A DNA stretch of 64,000 nucleotides from UBA12191 sp964422295 (GCA_964422295.1 CAYRAM010000014.1:1-64000), one strand, 5' to 3'; numbered from the stretch's first letter, positions 18,840 through 28,047 are shown. The notes: generated by a model not told the origin, from the sequence alone. A program made the numbers and translations.

Positions 18840-19289
18840 GATTCACCACTTGCTCAAAATCGCTGGTTGACGATTTGATTGAACGACTGACTCCGGCTCG
18901 TTTCCCTCTTGTAAACGCCTCCCTACACCCCTGTAGAGAAAGAAGGAAATCCCGCCAGCAGCTCGCTATGTCAAGAAGTTGGACTTCTTTCTGAAAACAC
19001 GAATGCAGGCATGGGGAAGTTAACCAAACCACGTTAAGAAAAGATAAAGACCACAACAGGAACCCGAAAACCGACAGCCCAAATCTTCTACAAATTATCT
19101 TTCCGTCTTCACTATTGCTTCACTGAAGTGGTGCACACTCTTTGTCATGAAGGTCAGGGAAAAGTACTTTTCAGCCTTCAACTTTTGGTATTCGAGATGT
19201 GAGCACAGGTAGTGCACACAACAGGGTTCATGGATTTTGCTGACGTAGATCAAAAGTCAGCAGTTTTGAAAGTGTCAGAGGAGAAGATC
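18840..19289. other. Divergent regulatory region between TonB-dependent receptor and beta-helix protein
   Basis: About 450 bases without a gene, feeding both directions. Visible structure: a perfect 7-bp inverted repeat with a 3-base loop at 18973-18989 (AAGAAGT / ACTTCTT), two copies of GTGCACAC at 19131-19138 and 19212-19219 (81 bases apart, each containing the palindrome GTGCAC), and a 7-bp inverted repeat in the leader of the plus-strand gene at 19238-19262. These may be operator or leader elements. I see no cobalamin riboswitch signature and no Fur-like box. Confidence 0.45.
19238..19262 (+). promoter_or_regulatory. Candidate 5' leader stem-loop before the highly codon-biased beta-helix gene
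   Basis: TGCTGAC (19238-19244) and GTCAGCA (19256-19262) form a perfect 7-bp inverted repeat with an 11-base loop, 27 bases before the ATG at 19290 and just upstream of the ribosome site AGAGGAG. It could stabilise the message or bind a regulator. Seen only as an inverted repeat. Confidence 0.35.
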
Positions 19290-20822
19290 ATGTTCCGTAA
19301 AATCAGTTTTGTGGTTGTTATGCTTAGTTGCATTCAGTTTGGAGACTTTGCAAATGCACAGTCCTCCCAGTTCATGCGTGGAGATCACAACCAGGATCGC
19401 GCCGTCAACATTGGTGACGCCGTTGGTATTCTTGGCTTCCTTTTCTCCGGTGGTGCAGCCCCCATTTGTGAGGACGCCAGTGATATCAACGACGACGGCT
19501 CCATCAACATTGGTGACGCTGTCAGCCTTTTGGGATTCCTTTTCTCCGGTGGAGTTGCTCCCGCCGAGCCTTTCCTGACCTGGGAAGCAGACCCTACCTC
19601 GGACGCCCTTGGTTGCAAGGCTGTGTCCATCATCAGTGGAGACATCACCGCTGACATTGTCTTGACCAATGACACGACTTGGCTTCTTGAGCCGACCTTC
19701 GTCAAAGACGGTGTGACCATGACCATTCAGGCCGGAACCACCATCGTGGGTGACAACGCCACTCAGGGATTCCTTGCCATCGAGCGTGGTGGAGTCCTGA
19801 ATGCTATCGGTACTGAAAATGCACCGATCGTCTTCACCTCCGGAAGTGACCGTGGAACCCGTTCTGCAGGTGACTGGGGTGGTATCATCGTCATCGGTAA
19901 CGGTGCCAACAACATTCCTGGTGGAACCTCCCTCGTTGAAGGTCTTCAGAACACCACCTACGGAAGTGCAAACCCTGTTGCTGACGAGAACAGCGGAACC
20001 ATGTCTTACGTTCGCTGCGAGTTTGGTGGAACCGAGATCTCCCCGAACAACGAGATCAACTCCATCACCCTTGCTTCCTGCGGTTCTGGAACCAACTACG
20101 ACCACGTGATGTGCAAGTCCAACCTCGACGACGGTTTCGAGTGGTTCGGTGGCGGTGCCAACCTTGAGTTCGGTATCTGCTACGGTGTGGACGACGACGA
20201 CTTCGACGGATCCTTCGGCTGGAACGGTAACGTCCAGAACATCGTCGGTATCAAGAACAACTTCCTTGATGGTGCCAACGACCGTGGCTTCGAGTTCGAT
20301 GGTTCCGAGCTGAACTTCACCGACACCCCCTTCACCAACGCCACCATCAACAACTTCACCGTGATCGGTGAGGACACCCAGGGTGCTCAGGGTGCAGACG
20401 CTGGTGCCGTGATCCGTCGTGGTTGCCAGGGAACCTGGACCAACGGAATCGTTGAGGGCTGGGCTGACGCAGGCTGGGACATCGACGATGCCGCCACCAC
20501 CACCAACGGTGTGGTTACCTGCGACGGAATCACCTTCGCCAACAACAACGAAGACTTCGAGACCGGTGACGACGAGACCGTGGCCACTGGTTACGCCTAC
20601 ACCACCGGTGAACTTCTTCAGACTACCTTCACCAACAACCAGTTCGCAGGAGCCACCAGCGTTCTTCTGAGCCTGGATCCGTCCAGCGACGACTTCTGCC
20701 GCCCGGACCTCAGTGTGGTCAGCGGTGGAATCAACGGCACTGCATACCGCGGTGGTGTTGACCCGAATGCAGGATCCGCCAACTGGCTTCGCTCCATGTG
20801 GGTTTCCTGGGACGACAACTAA
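19290..20822 (+). CDS. Secreted beta-helix protein with N-terminal dockerin-like pair, probably highly expressed
   Basis: Start at 19290, where AGAGGAG precedes the ATG by seven bases and a signal peptide begins (MFRKISFVVVMLSCIQFGDF...ANA); an in-frame upstream ATG at 19212 has no such support. About 510 residues. Residues 28-100 hold two dockerin-like loops (RGDHNQDRAVNIGDAVGILG, INDDGSINIGDAVSLLG) and the usual tail, here ADPTSDALGC, placed at the N-terminus instead of the C-terminus. Residues 110-510 look like a right-handed beta-helix repeat protein (TIQAGTTIVGDNATQGFLAI, GDWGGIIVIGNGANN, NLDDGFEWFGG). Such proteins occur beside TonB-dependent receptors in other marine bacteria. Codon choice is strongly skewed (AAC, GAC, TTC, GGT/GGA) compared with neighbours, suggesting high expression. 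Substrate unknown. Confidence 0.88.
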   Translation: MFRKISFVVVMLSCIQFGDFANAQSSQFMRGDHNQDRAVNIGDAVGILGFLFSGGAAPICEDASDINDDGSINIGDAVSLLGFLFSGGVAPAEPFLTWEADPTSDALGCKAVSIISGDITADIVLTNDTTWLLEPTFVKDGVTMTIQAGTTIVGDNATQGFLAIERGGVLNAIGTENAPIVFTSGSDRGTRSAGDWGGIIVIGNGANNIPGGTSLVEGLQNTTYGSANPVADENSGTMSYVRCEFGGTEISPNNEINSITLASCGSGTNYDHVMCKSNLDDGFEWFGGGANLEFGICYGVDDDDFDGSFGWNGNVQNIVGIKNNFLDGANDRGFEFDGSELNFTDTPFTNATINNFTVIGEDTQGAQGADAGAVIRRGCQGTWTNGIVEGWADAGWDIDDAATTTNGVVTCDGITFANNNEDFETGDDETVATGYAYTTGELLQTTFTNNQFAGATSVLLSLDPSSDDFCRPDLSVVSGGINGTAYRGGVDPNAGSANWLRSMWVSWDDN

Positions 20823-20864
20823 GTTTCTCCCAGGCCTGCAGATAGTGGCCTGATCTGAAGCATT

Positions 20865-20901
20865 GCCCCCGATCTCTTAGGAGATCGGGGGCCTTTTTTT
20901 T
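20865..20901 (+). terminator. Strong Rho-independent terminator after the beta-helix gene
   Basis: GCCCCCGATCTC and GAGATCGGGGGC form a perfect 12-bp stem with the loop TTAG, followed by eight T. It lies 43 bases after the stop codon at 20820-20822. Confidence 0.95.
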
Positions 20902-21000
20902 GTGTCGACTCCGCGGAATCCCGTGATTTCCTGATCCTTGGGGTCGGAATCTGCCTTATTCTTGGAATTGAACTCGAGCCAAATCCGACTGGAGGCCCCA

Positions 21001-24000
21001 ATGCTGCCGATGCGTGGTTCCTTTCTCCTGACCCTGATTCCGCTACCGATACTGCTTTTCACCATCGTCGGTTGTACGGGTGGAAGTGGAAACAAGGTGG
21101 ATCTCTCTGCCGGCAAGCCCGAACTGCGAGCCCTTCATTTGAAGGGTCACGCCCTGATCAGCCAGCACCGCTTCGAGGACGCTGAAAAAGAACTGACCAA
21201 CCTGATCAGCCAGGCCCCCGACAGTTTTGTTCCCCTCTTCAACCTCGGTGTGGCTCAGCTCAATCAGGCTGAAAAGGGTGTCGACAAAGCCATCGTCAAT
21301 TTTGAAAAGGCCCGCAGCCTTCGCCCGGATCACCCCGGTGTCCCCTACAATCTCGGCATCATTCGCCGCTTCAAGGGAGAAGAGGAAGCGGCACTGGTCG
21401 AATTTCGCAAGGCCCTCGAGCTCGCCCCCCGGGATTCGGACTGTCATTACCAGGTCGCCATCGGCCTGCTGAGAACCGGCCAACAGGAACTGGCTCTGCC
21501 CCATTTCGAAATGGCGGTACAGCTGGACCCAACCATTCGCGGAGCGTGGAACAACCTGCAGTTGATGTGGCGTCGATCCGGCCGCATTGAAGAAGCCAAC
21601 AAAGCCCTCGCCACCTTCAAGGCACTGGAAAAAAGTGGTCAGGGCAGGGCCCACAGCACGAAGTACACGGAACAGGGAAAGATCTCGGAAGCGATCCGGG
21701 ATTGGGCTGAGCCGGTTTTCTCGATCGATCAGGGGGCTGTCAAAGCGGTGGGCGAATTCGACGTTGAGCAGATCACCCTGGCTGATCCCAGTGATCCTTT
21801 TGCCCCCATGGCGTTGGTCGATTCTGATCTCAATTGCATTCCGAGTCTGTGGATCGCCGGTAAAAACGGAAGAAGTATCCACCTCAGCGAGAGTGCTCAT
21901 TCCGTCAGCGCCCTGAGTGCGCTCGATGATGCTCAGGCCTTTTGTGTCGGCGATGTCGATGAAGATGGCCTCGTGGACCTGGTCGTTGCTCGCAAGGACC
22001 GGGTGGTCATCCTCAAAGGAGATGGTTCCGAGACCCCAACCTTCCAAGAAGAGATCAGTGAATTCCCCGGCGAATTCACTTCGGTCCTCCTCGCAGATAT
22101 CGATATGGAATCGGATCTCGACCTGCTGCTGATCGATGCTGAGGGGAATCTCTTCCTCGCTCTGAATGAGGGCAAAAGCTTCCGCCCCATCATTGAATCT
22201 CCGGCTCTCCCTAATGTATCCGGAGTTCGTGAAATCGTAGCGGTCAGAGATCTCGATGAAGACCGGGATGTGGACCTGCTGTTGCTCACCGATCAAGGAT
22301 TGACATGGATCGCCGGTGCACCGGAATGGCAGTTCACTCTAGCCCCCAAAAATCGGCCCCTCTTCAGTCAAGAAGATGGGTCCTTCACCAAAAATATGAG
22401 CCATCCGAGATTGGCTGATTTGGATGGAGACTTGAGAGAAGATCTCATCTTCATCCGGCATGACTCCCTCACCGAAGGCGAACCCCGCGGTGCGATCAGC
22501 TACCTCAGTCGGCATGGTAATTCCCGCTCAGAAGCGGGCGTTCCTCTCTTCACTCGCCCCAATGATTCCGAAGATCTTTTTCAAGGCCCCGTCGATTTCT
22601 TCAACACACACCCCTGTGATCTCAACAACGACGGCTGGCTCGATCCGGTAGCGAGCTTTGATGCGGGGGGCCTATTTACTTCAGGAATCAGTCTGAAACG
22701 GGATCCCGACAAAGACACCTTTGTCCCTCTGATTCCCACTGAAGTCATGGGATCGATCATCGCCAGTGGCGATATCGATGGTGATGGCGATATCGACCTG
22801 ATCAATCTTTCGAAGCAAGGAGAGCCCATCGGGCTCCAACTTCAACGGAGCCTATTCGCGCAAAACAACCTGGATCAGCACACCTTCCGTGCCCATCTAG
22901 GTGGTCGCCGGGATGGGGATGACCGCCGCACCAACTTGCTCGGCTTTGGTACCAGGGTAGAGCTTCGCAGCGGAGATCTGGCAACGGTCCGTTATCAGGA
23001 AGGAAGTCATGGGCAGAATGCCCGCGGCTTCCAGCCGCTGGTCATCGCCATCGGTGATCGAACAGCCATCGACAGTGTCACCCTCGATTGGCCCGATGGG
23101 GTCCTGCAATCGGAGCTGGGTGTCGCCATCGATCAATGCCAGGAGATCGAGGAGATCCAAAGAAAAGCTTCTTCCTGTCCCCTCCTCTTTACCTTCGCCG
23201 ATGGTCGCTGGAACTTCATCACCGACTTCATGGGTGGCGGTGGTCTTGGCTTCTGGATAGGACCCGGTGAGTTTGCCCCATCGGAACCGACGGAGGTGGT
23301 CCGTATCGCTCCGGAGAAACTGGAAGCCATCGATGGTGTCGTTCGCATCAGCATCATGGAGCCGATGCAGGAGATCTGCTACACCGACCGCCTTTCACTG
23401 ACCGCCGTCGATCATCCACCGGCGAGCGAATGCTACCCGGAGGAGTACTTCCCGGTGAAAGGACCTCCTCCATCCGGTGCCCCGGTGGTCGTCGAGAAGT
23501 CGCAGATGTTCTTCCCCGACCGTGTCATCGATCTCGATGGGGAACTGGATGTCTCCGCTCTGCGCGAGAAGGATCGCAGCTACATCGGTCCGCGGGCTTT
23601 GGTCCCGGAGTGGGTCGGCTACTGTGCACCCCAATCGTGGACCTTTGAGTTCGATAAAGCCCCCACGGCCAGCGGCCAGCGCATCGCCCTCTTCCTCGAT
23701 GGCTGGGTCGAGTACCCCTACTCCCGCGTCAACTTTGCTGCCTGGCAGGGAGAGCAACGTCTTTCCGCACCGACAATTTCATGGCGCAAGGATGCCGATT
23801 CCGGGTGGCAGTTGATCGGCAAGGAGTTCGGCTACCCGGCGGGGATGCCGAAGACGATGGTCCTCGAAGTCACCGATGCGGTGGCCGAGGGCGCACGTCA
23901 CTTCCGCTTCGAATCAAATCTGGAACTGTATTGGGATCAGGTCTTTCTCGCCCCCGTCTCCGATCCGACCATCACCACCGAACTGGCGCTGAAATCGGCG

Positions 24001-24426
24001 ATCCTCCGCGATGGCGGTTACCCCCGGGAATACAGTGACGACGGCAACAAGCCGAACACCTATCACTACGAAGAGCGCCAGCCGACCCTCGACTACCGGG
24101 CGATGGAGTACGGGAAGGTCACCCGACACGGCCGGGTCGATGAGCTGTTGCTGGAGGCGGATGACTGTTTCGTCATTCTCGGTGGCGGCGATGAGCTGCT
24201 CGTCGAGTTTGATGCAGCGGAGTTGCCCCCTCTGAAACCGGGATGGAAACGTACCTGGCTCCTCGACACCTTCGGCTGGTGCAAAGATCTCGACCCTTTG
24301 ACCGCCGAAAGAAGCAGTGTCAATCCATTGCCCTTCATGAAGATGAGCGGCTACCCCCCGAAAGGGAATGACCCCGCCCCCGATCGCTTTGATTACGAAA
24401 AGGTATGGAACACGCGCTCAGATTAG
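21001..24426 (+). CDS. TPR / FG-GAP / UnbV (ASPIC) lipoprotein
   Basis: Start at 21001: GGAGG lies five bases before this ATG and a lipoprotein signal follows (MLPMRGSFLLTLIPLPILLF, lipobox IVGC); the frame is open from 20938. About 1,141 residues. Tetratricopeptide repeats occupy about 40-210 (ALVEFRKALELAPRDSDCHY). FG-GAP/VCBS-like calcium repeats follow (GDVDEDGLVDLVVAR, ADIDMESDLDLLLI, VRDLDEDRDVDLLLL, GDIDGDGDIDLINL), then a UnbV/ASPIC module near 640-720 (LLGFGTRVELRSG, VTLDWPDG). The last 400 or so residues (from FTFADGRWNFITDFMGGGG) are a domain I do not name. Surface-exposed by inference; UnbV/CRTAC1-type proteins are common in planctomycetes, function unclear. The TAG overlaps the stop of the convergent gene by four bases. 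Confidence 0.88.
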   Translation: MLPMRGSFLLTLIPLPILLFTIVGCTGGSGNKVDLSAGKPELRALHLKGHALISQHRFEDAEKELTNLISQAPDSFVPLFNLGVAQLNQAEKGVDKAIVNFEKARSLRPDHPGVPYNLGIIRRFKGEEEAALVEFRKALELAPRDSDCHYQVAIGLLRTGQQELALPHFEMAVQLDPTIRGAWNNLQLMWRRSGRIEEANKALATFKALEKSGQGRAHSTKYTEQGKISEAIRDWAEPVFSIDQGAVKAVGEFDVEQITLADPSDPFAPMALVDSDLNCIPSLWIAGKNGRSIHLSESAHSVSALSALDDAQAFCVGDVDEDGLVDLVVARKDRVVILKGDGSETPTFQEEISEFPGEFTSVLLADIDMESDLDLLLIDAEGNLFLALNEGKSFRPIIESPALPNVSGVREIVAVRDLDEDRDVDLLLLTDQGLTWIAGAPEWQFTLAPKNRPLFSQEDGSFTKNMSHPRLADLDGDLREDLIFIRHDSLTEGEPRGAISYLSRHGNSRSEAGVPLFTRPNDSEDLFQGPVDFFNTHPCDLNNDGWLDPVASFDAGGLFTSGISLKRDPDKDTFVPLIPTEVMGSIIASGDIDGDGDIDLINLSKQGEPIGLQLQRSLFAQNNLDQHTFRAHLGGRRDGDDRRTNLLGFGTRVELRSGDLATVRYQEGSHGQNARGFQPLVIAIGDRTAIDSVTLDWPDGVLQSELGVAIDQCQEIEEIQRKASSCPLLFTFADGRWNFITDFMGGGGLGFWIGPGEFAPSEPTEVVRIAPEKLEAIDGVVRISIMEPMQEICYTDRLSLTAVDHPPASECYPEEYFPVKGPPPSGAPVVVEKSQMFFPDRVIDLDGELDVSALREKDRSYIGPRALVPEWVGYCAPQSWTFEFDKAPTASGQRIALFLDGWVEYPYSRVNFAAWQGEQRLSAPTISWRKDADSGWQLIGKEFGYPAGMPKTMVLEVTDAVAEGARHFRFESNLELYWDQVFLAPVSDPTITTELALKSAILRDGGYPREYSDDGNKPNTYHYEERQPTLDYRAMEYGKVTRHGRVDELLLEADDCFVILGGGDELLVEFDAAELPPLKPGWKRTWLLDTFGWCKDLDPLTAERSSVNPLPFMKMSGYPPKGNDPAPDRFDYEKVWNTRSD

Positions 24427-25304
24427 GGTTGAAACTGGCACGGACTGATCAGGCACTCCAGATCAAAGGTCGGGTCTGCCCCGCAATTGGGGAAGGGTGC
24501 TGCCGGTTCCATTCCCTCACTGAAGAGATAGGTCAGCAGAGCAACCACATCCGAAATCTGGACCGAGCCGTCGTCATCGACATCGCCGGCGGCCATGCAC
24601 GCCAACTGATTCACGCCACGCGCGACAAAGAGACCGATGCGCACCGGGTCAGAGATATCCAGAAATCCATCTCCATTCGCATCTCCGCGAACAAAACTGG
24701 GACCTGCAGGCGGTGGAGGCTCCTCAATGACAGTCAGCAATCCGGAAATCGATGACAGAAACTGGTCCTGACCATCCACGATGGCGACGAGCAGTATCTG
24801 TGGATTTCCCAATTGGTCCGAAAAATCGATGGTGATCTCCGTACCGGGATTCGCCGATGGCAAACAGTCAAAAGAGATGACCGTAATCTCCTGTTGAGTT
24901 CCCGGAGGGATCCTTACGAACGGTGGAACGTTCAGTGCAAGGACACACGCCACCGTCAATCCATTGCCGGACACCGGAACGCCGCTGGGTATCAGGTCGA
25001 CATTGAAAAAGTCGGGCCCTGTTGGGCCGGTGACATCCATGACCGCCGCCCCCGCTTCGGCACCGAGGGGATCGATGTCATTGGAATCGTAGACGAGACC
25101 AAATGAAAACGCCTCCACCTCCTCCGGATGATCGAGAGTGATCTGCGTTACATCCGTGGAACCTAATACCACTTCCCCGGAACTCGCCTCGATGATGTAA
25201 TCGCCTGTCCCACTCGCCAGCAGCATGGAGGTGCAGCCCAGACCCAAGGCCGGTAATCCCAAGGCGGCGACAGTCAGCAAGCCGCATTTGAAAAAATTGT
25301 TCAT
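24423..25304 (-). CDS. Secreted cohesin-like/dockerin-like protein (second copy of the two-gene cassette)
   Basis: Start at 25304, two bases after the upstream stop, with GAGGG before it; an ATG at 25322 would overlap the upstream gene. About 293 residues. An N-terminal export signal (MNNFFKCGLLTVAALGLPAL, then LGLGC, possibly a lipobox). One beta-rich cohesin-like domain at about 30-190 shows the repeat signatures seen at 756-8309: GPTGPDFFNVD and LGNPQILL. Residues about 205-270 are dockerin-like (GDANGDGFLDISDPVRIG, GDVDDDGSVQISDVVALL), followed by PFPNCGADPTFDLEC. It is the downstream partner of the lipoprotein at 25307-26179, as 7041-8309 is of 8310-9161. Function unknown. Confidence 0.83.
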   Translation of the reverse strand: MNNFFKCGLLTVAALGLPALGLGCTSMLLASGTGDYIIEASSGEVVLGSTDVTQITLDHPEEVEAFSFGLVYDSNDIDPLGAEAGAAVMDVTGPTGPDFFNVDLIPSGVPVSGNGLTVACVLALNVPPFVRIPPGTQQEITVISFDCLPSANPGTEITIDFSDQLGNPQILLVAIVDGQDQFLSSISGLLTVIEEPPPPAGPSFVRGDANGDGFLDISDPVRIGLFVARGVNQLACMAAGDVDDDGSVQISDVVALLTYLFSEGMEPAAPFPNCGADPTFDLECLISPCQFQP

Positions 25305-25306
25305 CG

Positions 25307-26179
25307 TCAGGGGCCCTCGCATTCGATGGTGTCCGGAGTCGGATCAACACCTTCCGCAGGATAAGGCTCAGGGATCGTCATGTTTCCTGAGAGTGCCTGA
25401 ACCAGAAAGCTCACATCGCCGACAATGATCAATCCGTTGTCGTTGACGTCGAGCCTGTCTTCACATTGGGTACTGATCGGAGATCCTGAAAAGTGCTCCG
25501 AGAGAAGATTGAGATCATCCACATCCACATCGAGATCCAGGTCGAGGTCCCCGCGGACAAAGAGGGCAGGGCCCGCTTGGCCGGCATTGGGTGCCCCCGG
25601 AGTCGGAGTGGAAAGCAATTCGATGGGGCCATCGCCATCGGGGAGACGGCCCACCGTTTGGTCCGCTCCGAGAAGATCCGCATTGAAACCGAAGAAATCT
25701 GTCGCCTGATTCAACACGAATACCTGATCCCCGAAGGGCTCAGGCATGAAATCGATGTGAAGGTCGTCCGGATTCCCATCTCCTCCAAAGAAAAGCACCA
25801 AAAACTCTCCTGGCTGCAGGATGGTTTCCGAAAATTGACAGGGGAATTCCCACTTCTGATTGTCACCGATGGAATCAGAGAAATAGGCCCCCGCAAGATC
25901 CTGCGCATCGGGACCCGGATTGTAAAACTCCACCCAAGGGAAAAACTCGCCGTTGCCATCGGGATGTGAGGCAACATTTTCGATCATCACTTCATTGATC
26001 CTGACCTGTAGAGCAATCGCCACAGGAGGTGGGCAGGGATCTTCAGGTGGTGGCGGTATCGGTCCCGTTGTTCCGGTCGCACCTTGACTATTGCTGTCGC
26101 TGCAACCCGAGATGCCCAGAAAAGCACCTAGCAGAAAGAATCCGAGGACGATCCGGGGGTTCCGATTTTCAGAACTCAT
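25307..26179 (-). CDS. Lipoprotein with lamin-tail domain and dockerin-like pair (second copy of cassette)
   Basis: Start at 26179, giving a lipoprotein signal (MSSENRNPRIVLGFFLLGAF, lipobox ISGC) with GGAG upstream; the frame is open from 26296 but those residues look non-coding. About 290 residues. A short Gly/Thr/Pro linker, then a lamin-tail-like domain (VRINEVMIENVASHPDGNG, FFPWVEFYNPG, DNQKWEFPC), two dockerin-like loops (RGDLDLDLDVDVDDLNLLSE, DVNDNGLIIVGDVSFLV) and the tail PYPAEGVDPTPDTIECEGP. It is clearly paralogous to 8310-9161 along its whole length. It lies downstream of ettA with a 150-base gap. Confidence 0.85.
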   Translation of the reverse strand: MSSENRNPRIVLGFFLLGAFLGISGCSDSNSQGATGTTGPIPPPPEDPCPPPVAIALQVRINEVMIENVASHPDGNGEFFPWVEFYNPGPDAQDLAGAYFSDSIGDNQKWEFPCQFSETILQPGEFLVLFFGGDGNPDDLHIDFMPEPFGDQVFVLNQATDFFGFNADLLGADQTVGRLPDGDGPIELLSTPTPGAPNAGQAGPALFVRGDLDLDLDVDVDDLNLLSEHFSGSPISTQCEDRLDVNDNGLIIVGDVSFLVQALSGNMTIPEPYPAEGVDPTPDTIECEGP

Positions 26180-26331
26180 GGGGTACTCCACCCAGGCCCC
26201 AAGTTTCGATCCCCAATGCGGGGGTTCAATACCGAGGGGCGAATCAATGATGCCCATATACATTACCAGGCGATGTATCAGTGTCACAAGCCGCAATTCG
26301 CCATTTGGGTCTGCGCTAAAGATTTGAAGGA

Positions 26332-28014
26332 TCAGGCGAATCGTCGGTGGGTCCCACGGGGAACCTCTGGATCTTCCCCGCGATCGAGGCGCTCCTGGCG
26401 AATCTTCTCAGCGTAGGCTTCATACGAACCTTCGAAGAATCGACCTCCACCCTCCCCGTCGAGGGCGAGAATGTTTGTGGCCACCCGATCGAGAAAGTAA
26501 CGATCGTGGCTGACGACGATGGCGCACCCGGGAAATGATTCCAGTGCTTCTTCGAGAAGACGCAGCGTCGGAATATCGAGATCATTGGTCGGTTCGTCGA
26601 GGATCACCAGGTTGCCGCCACGACGTAGCATCTTCGCCATCTGCACACGGTTGCGTTGTCCTCCGGAACAATCGCCAACCTTTTTTTCTTGCTCTTCACC
26701 GGTAAACCCGAAACGTGCGACATAGGCACGGCTGGCAATTTCAACCTTGCCGACCTGGAAAACGTCGTAGCCTTCGGAGATGTTCTGATAGATCGTCTTG
26801 TTGTCATCCAATTCCTGGCGACTCTGATCAGCGAAGCACAATTCGACGGTCGATCCCAACTCCACCTTCCCCGAATCAGGCTCGATCTGATCAGAGATCA
26901 GGCGCATCAACGTCGTCTTGCCAGCACCATTCGGTCCGATGACGCCGACGATGGCACCGGGGCGCAGTTCAAAGGAGAGACCATCGAAGAGCACCCGACC
27001 ATCGTAGGACTTGGTCACGCCCTGAACTTCCAGAACCTTGTCCCCCAACTTGGTTTCACAGGGGATCGCCAATGCAGGAACTTCCTTGCGAGATTCGTAA
27101 ACCTGCTCTTGCAACTTGTGGAACGCCTCGACCCTCGCCTTGCTCTTTTTTGCCCTGGCTCTCGGAGTCTGACGGATCCAGTCCAGTTCCTTGTTGAGTT
27201 GCTTGCGACGATCATCCTCCTGGCGCTGCTCAACCTCGAGCATCTTTGATTTTTGCTCAAGATATTGACTGTAATTGCCTTCAAAGGGGGTTCCCTGACC
27301 ACGATCTATTTCCAGCATCCAGCCAACCACGTTGTCGAGGAAGTAGCGATCGTGAGTGATCAGCAGAACGGTACCCTCGTAGTTTGCCAAATGGCGCTCA
27401 AGCCAAGCTGTCGTATCGGCATCAAGGTGATTGGTCGGCTCATCCAGCAGCAAAATATCAGGGTGCGCCAACAAGGTGCGACAAAGAGCGATTCTGCGCT
27501 TCTCTCCCCCGGAGAGGTGGGCGACCATCGAATCCCCCTGAGGACAATTCAGGGCATGCATCGCTTGGTCGATTTGGCGATCGATCTCCCATGCATCGCT
27601 GTTGTCGATTTTTTCCTGCAACTCTGCCAATCGATCGTAGGCATCTTGCATAACCTTGTCGGAAAGTTCCGTGGCCAATGATTCGGTCACGGAATTGTAC
27701 TCATCGAGAAGTTGCCGCACCTTGGATGCGCCCACTTCTACATTTTCCCGAACTGTTTTTGTTTCATCGAGGGTTGGTTCCTGTGGGACGTAGCCGATGG
27801 TTGCGCCTTTGGCGAGGGTCACGGTGCCTTCGTAACCGTCATCGACGCCTGCGATGATTTTCAGAAGCGTGGACTTTCCGGAGCCGTTGATTCCGATCAG
27901 GCCGATCTTCGCTCCCCGGAAAAATCCCAGAGTAACGCCCTTGAGAACATCCTTCGATCCATATGAACGATGGACGTCCGTTACCTGAAAAATTACTTCC
28001 TGGGAATCACTCAT
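26332..28014 (-). CDS. ettA: Energy-dependent translational throttle protein EttA (ABC-F ATPase)
   Basis: 560 residues, the usual EttA length, with no membrane segments. Two ABC ATPase domains: Walker A GINGSGKST (41-49) and GPNGAGKTT (360-368); signature LSGGEKRR (167-174); Walker B LLLDEPTNHLD (188-198) and ILDEPTNDLD (471-480). The linker between them has the charged helix RQTPRARAKKSKARVEAF. The second signature reads CSGGQRNR instead of the common LSGGERNR. ABC-F proteins bind the ribosomal E site; EttA gates entry into elongation according to ATP/ADP level. The extended first-domain arm and the ending RRFA agree with EttA rather than Uup or YheS. The selenoprotein gene at 28048-28275 lies 33 bases upstream on the same strand. 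Confidence 0.94.
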   Translation of the reverse strand: MSDSQEVIFQVTDVHRSYGSKDVLKGVTLGFFRGAKIGLIGINGSGKSTLLKIIAGVDDGYEGTVTLAKGATIGYVPQEPTLDETKTVRENVEVGASKVRQLLDEYNSVTESLATELSDKVMQDAYDRLAELQEKIDNSDAWEIDRQIDQAMHALNCPQGDSMVAHLSGGEKRRIALCRTLLAHPDILLLDEPTNHLDADTTAWLERHLANYEGTVLLITHDRYFLDNVVGWMLEIDRGQGTPFEGNYSQYLEQKSKMLEVEQRQEDDRRKQLNKELDWIRQTPRARAKKSKARVEAFHKLQEQVYESRKEVPALAIPCETKLGDKVLEVQGVTKSYDGRVLFDGLSFELRPGAIVGVIGPNGAGKTTLMRLISDQIEPDSGKVELGSTVELCFADQSRQELDDNKTIYQNISEGYDVFQVGKVEIASRAYVARFGFTGEEQEKKVGDCSGGQRNRVQMAKMLRRGGNLVILDEPTNDLDIPTLRLLEEALESFPGCAIVVSHDRYFLDRVATNILALDGEGGGRFFEGSYEAYAEKIRQERLDRGEDPEVPRGTHRRFA

Positions 28015-28047
28015 CTTGTCACTCGTTTCCTTCGTCAGGGAACAGAT

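Noticed and set aside
18840..19289. Cobalamin riboswitch or Fur box before the TonB-dependent receptor
   Set aside because: I looked for the conserved B12-box core and for a GATAATGATTATC-like site and saw neither, so iron or B12 control cannot be supported.
19275..20105. Open minus-strand frame of 276 codons opposite the beta-helix gene
   Set aside because: It arises from the biased codon use of the plus-strand gene, which has a good ribosome site, signal peptide and terminator. The antisense product is low-complexity Val/Gly/Asp text.
21043..22296. Open minus-strand frame of 417 codons opposite the UnbV lipoprotein gene
   Set aside because: It is an antisense shadow of the strong plus-strand coding frame; no signal, no recognisable domain, and the plus-strand protein has clear TPR and FG-GAP repeats.
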